8,492 nt of DNA from Nanobdellati archaeon (lineage in GTDB: Archaea > B1Sed10-29 > JAGVWA01): assembly GCA_018304505.1 (NCBI GenBank), contig JAGVWA010000017.1, positions 1 through 8,492 on the forward strand, written 5' to 3'. Below the pieces are notes generated by a model. That model made no database searches, was not told the origin of the DNA, and saw only the letters and a program-made list of their open reading frames with translations. This document shows, one piece after another, positions 7,501 to 8,492 of this stretch. Position numbers and translations under genes: made by a program. Position 1 is the first letter of the stretch; each line of letters begins with the position of its first letter.

Positions 7501-8492
7501 GATGTTTTCTTTGATTGCGAAGTTGCGCACTGCACCAGGGGCGGTAACATTGGTTGTGACATTTCTCGGCGCGGTTACGTTCGTTGGCTTTGGGCACGCA
7601 GCGAGGCTCGCGGCCTTTGTTCCATCAAGGCACGTTATTTGTGTTATCTGTTCCTGCTCTTTTGCCGTTGGCACAAGCTCGCCCTGGCAGTACGTCGAAT
7701 TTCTAGCTAGCTGGAACACGTTTCGCGATGTGATGCTCGGCATTACGTCAAGCGGTATTTCACATGACATTGTCTTGCTTACCTGCGCCAGGTCCTTGAT
7801 GTTGTTTACCTGGATGAGCTGCACCGTGACGCCGCAGTTAGTGCTAATTTTCCCAGTTACGGTGTGCTTGTACACCCCGGGAAGCAGCACGTTCGAAGTC
7901 AATGGCAGGTTTGCAGTTACAAGTTCGCAGTTCTTGGCCTTGCTGGTGAAGCAGTTCTCGTCAGTGCGGCAGTTGAATGTCGAGCTTTCGATGTCCTTCT
8001 TGGCTGCGAATTGTGACGCGTTTGTCGCAGTCACGGCGAAGTAGCTGAAGCCTGGAGTTACAGAGCTGAATGTTATTGTGCGTGTGGTTTCCTCTGCCTG
8101 CTCTGTCGGCAACTCAACCCAAGTCAGGTTTTCCTCATCGTATCGATAGAGCCTGACGGTTTTAGGATCATGTTTGTTGTCGTCCAGCCATGATTTTTCA
8201 ACGATGAAGTAGATTTGTGTTTCCTCAACATCCTCTGCGTCTAGGTCGTTGCCTTGCAATTGGAACAGCAGCCATGTGTTTGTCTTGCCAGCTGCCGATT
8301 TTATTGATCTTGGAAGGGCATCCAGTTTTGTAACTTCAAGTTGGGCAGTGTCGAGAGTTCCGCGTTGCGACGCCGTGACGAGAATTCGGTCTATGAAGAG
8401 GGATTGGGAATTTTCCAGAAGCGCGTCGAAGGTCTTAGATGGACCTAGTTCGCCGATGCTGAGGGTTTCAAATGTCACCTCTTCAATTATTG
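4549..8492 (-). CDS. Giant surface protein: PGF-pre-PGF, Asp-box propeller, LamG (5' end outside window)
   Basis: The frame runs open to the window edge. A GTG at 8478 gives 1309 residues (numbering used here), but the codons upstream (IIEEV) continue the same domain and no signal peptide is present, so the true start lies outside. Residues 1-151 match the PGF-pre-PGF domain of archaeal surface proteins (SWLDD, VRLYRYDEENLTWVEL, TPGFSYFAVTA). Residues about 165-300 hold eight cysteines (170, 176, 184, 215, 239, 264, 283, 295), then a Thr/Pro linker with repeated NVT sequons. Residues about 505-850 are a Ycf48/BNR-like beta-propeller, with Asp-box motifs at 533-540, 574-581 (TSNGGKAW), 624-631 (TSNGGSTW) and 730-737 and GW/TW strands before them. 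Residues 850-1090 are unrecognised. Residues about 1104-1305 are a LamG/concanavalin-A-like domain (GLWHFNG, WHHIAFTW, DEVAWFNRSL). There is no C-terminal anchor or PGF-CTERM signal. A secreted or wall-associated glycan-binding or adhesion role is inferred. Confidence 0.88.
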   Translation of the reverse strand, partial: IIEEVTFETLSIGELGPSKTFDALLENSQSLFIDRILVTASQRGTLDTAQLEVTKLDALPRSIKSAAGKTNTWLLFQLQGNDLDAEDVEETQIYFIVEKSWLDDNKHDPKTVRLYRYDEENLTWVELPTEQAEETTRTITFSSVTPGFSYFAVTATNASQFAAKKDIESSTFNCRTDENCFTSKAKNCELVTANLPLTSNVLLPGVYKHTVTGKISTNCGVTVQLIQVNNIKDLAQVSKTMSCEIPLDVMPSITSRNVFQLARNSTYCQGELVPTAKEQEQITQITCLDGTKAASLAACPKPTNVTAPRNVTTNVTAPGAVRNFAIKENISGFRLTKYEEVANGTEFTAEPELTLTATVEYTSTQNEKYTLYFYKYSQGYLDSQLGTLESAMRRTQKSASGAQTVAVGSHNITTYPDPGSDFIRDVQEEVWPSGIHILQVKGENATLVRNITTTYLALYPSDIGKVIAPAQLTLTDSNEKTTGREYTINSDGIKSWVEQVSFAHVGINITPLKMDFINNAIGFIAGTYENKMVFIKTINSGNTFTKESELPDTVPIDIAFADANNGWMITQNNRIYKTSNGGKAWQPQTNVQGADGVLDISQIQLNDIDVYSANETWIAANQDRIFHTSNGGSTWNAVPRQISIILSADWNSVDAVAEREAWIAGALGVIHMKSENNSWVLKEINQTIQNIKKIDYMPVESGFTVAQNTFVPQILSGKVSSVIYALTDTEIGVSYDNAKSWTFRTHNVTNPGGMDFLNPLNGWIAGKFTMGADSMPISASSQSLISPTETNQSTPQYMPFDANSTTLDDLSKTKLYFTIGNTTITDIDMIDSNNGWAIDRGTNGRARLLRYQTPPALSRNVAGAVLISSLKQPTPQDVKLAAGLIYNHTATPQLLMVNISEYFTEQLAMQAFDERDKDYHVLTDRLIAGTAKIRFYNQKINDAWVYQSLWRSGKNILVLSNFTLNSSGGLGDAERQSQLVPLLNVYLPAYPSSLSEKTFGLSVLQCTHSDPYTIRLQTQNTLMNLEVASRLNQNLAAQIGPQAAQQYNVTEVAENTGTNQSNLTMIRAAASPEISITNVPVTFTDHTGYSFTASSCTPPSATSKELGLEPGLQGLWHFNGNRNDDSANNNQSTYTGSPEYAPGKIGYGISLNGENQWASLPTTITKNGTFMFWFKPKNNLPTNTPYYLVSRNDGRPYLRIEANGKIQLDVFNTVNSHNYFTSDATHPLSNDSWHHIAFTWGNGQANVFLNGTNIISKTYAGELDTIGDPFWKLGKINLDSQNNELAAGTFDEVAWFNRSLTQADVEQRMKKAL

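Noticed and set aside
5087-8044. Plus-strand ORFs of up to 220 residues opposite the giant minus-strand gene
   Set aside because: The minus-strand frame contains recognisable domains throughout, so these Cys/Val/Ser-rich frames are antisense shadows.
8476-8478. GTG as the real start of the giant minus-strand gene
   Set aside because: The reading frame continues upstream to the window edge within the same domain, and no signal peptide follows the GTG, so it is an internal valine codon of a truncated gene.

Overview
The window looks like archaeal DNA, probably from an uncultivated DPANN-type lineage, although the exact phylum cannot be fixed from sequence alone. Three things point that way. 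TATA boxes lie about 26 bp upstream of gene starts, giving a leaderless or near-leaderless layout. A PGF-pre-PGF domain, typical of archaeal surface proteins, is present. Two very large secreted or surface proteins are rich in N-x-S/T sequons. No rRNA, tRNA, CRISPR array or insertion sequence was seen.

Layout. (1) Positions 1-291 hold the 3' end of a small gene that resembles the YwgA/Panacea-like family. (2) A 99-bp gap carries a nested inverted repeat, followed by a TATA promoter placed for leaderless transcription of (3) a 1117-residue surface protein at 391-3744. That protein has an N-terminal signal or membrane segment, a long alpha-helical stalk, beta-sandwich domains, a four-cysteine helical segment, and a C-terminal membrane anchor with a basic tail. 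(4) Its stop codon lies inside a tandem array of four and a bit 30-bp units (3727-3855). Each unit repeats the last codons plus TAG in the same reading frame and is built from inverted-repeat arms. (5) A TATA-driven two-gene operon (3913-4526) encodes a DUF4258-like putative toxin and an antitoxin that joins a YgiT-type zinc finger to an AbrB/MazE-type DNA-binding domain. (6) On the minus strand, converging on this operon, lies a very large gene (4549-8492) that is cut by the window end. Its product has a PGF-pre-PGF domain, a cysteine-containing region, an Asp-box (BNR/Ycf48-like) propeller, a region I do not recognise, and a C-terminal LamG/concanavalin-A-like domain.

Taken together, this is a cell-surface locus: two giant extracytoplasmic proteins in convergent orientation with a compact toxin-antitoxin cassette between them. 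The most distinctive element is the 30-bp stop-codon-bearing tandem array. The second is the zinc-finger/AbrB antitoxin fusion, whose first metal-binding motif has CxC spacing.
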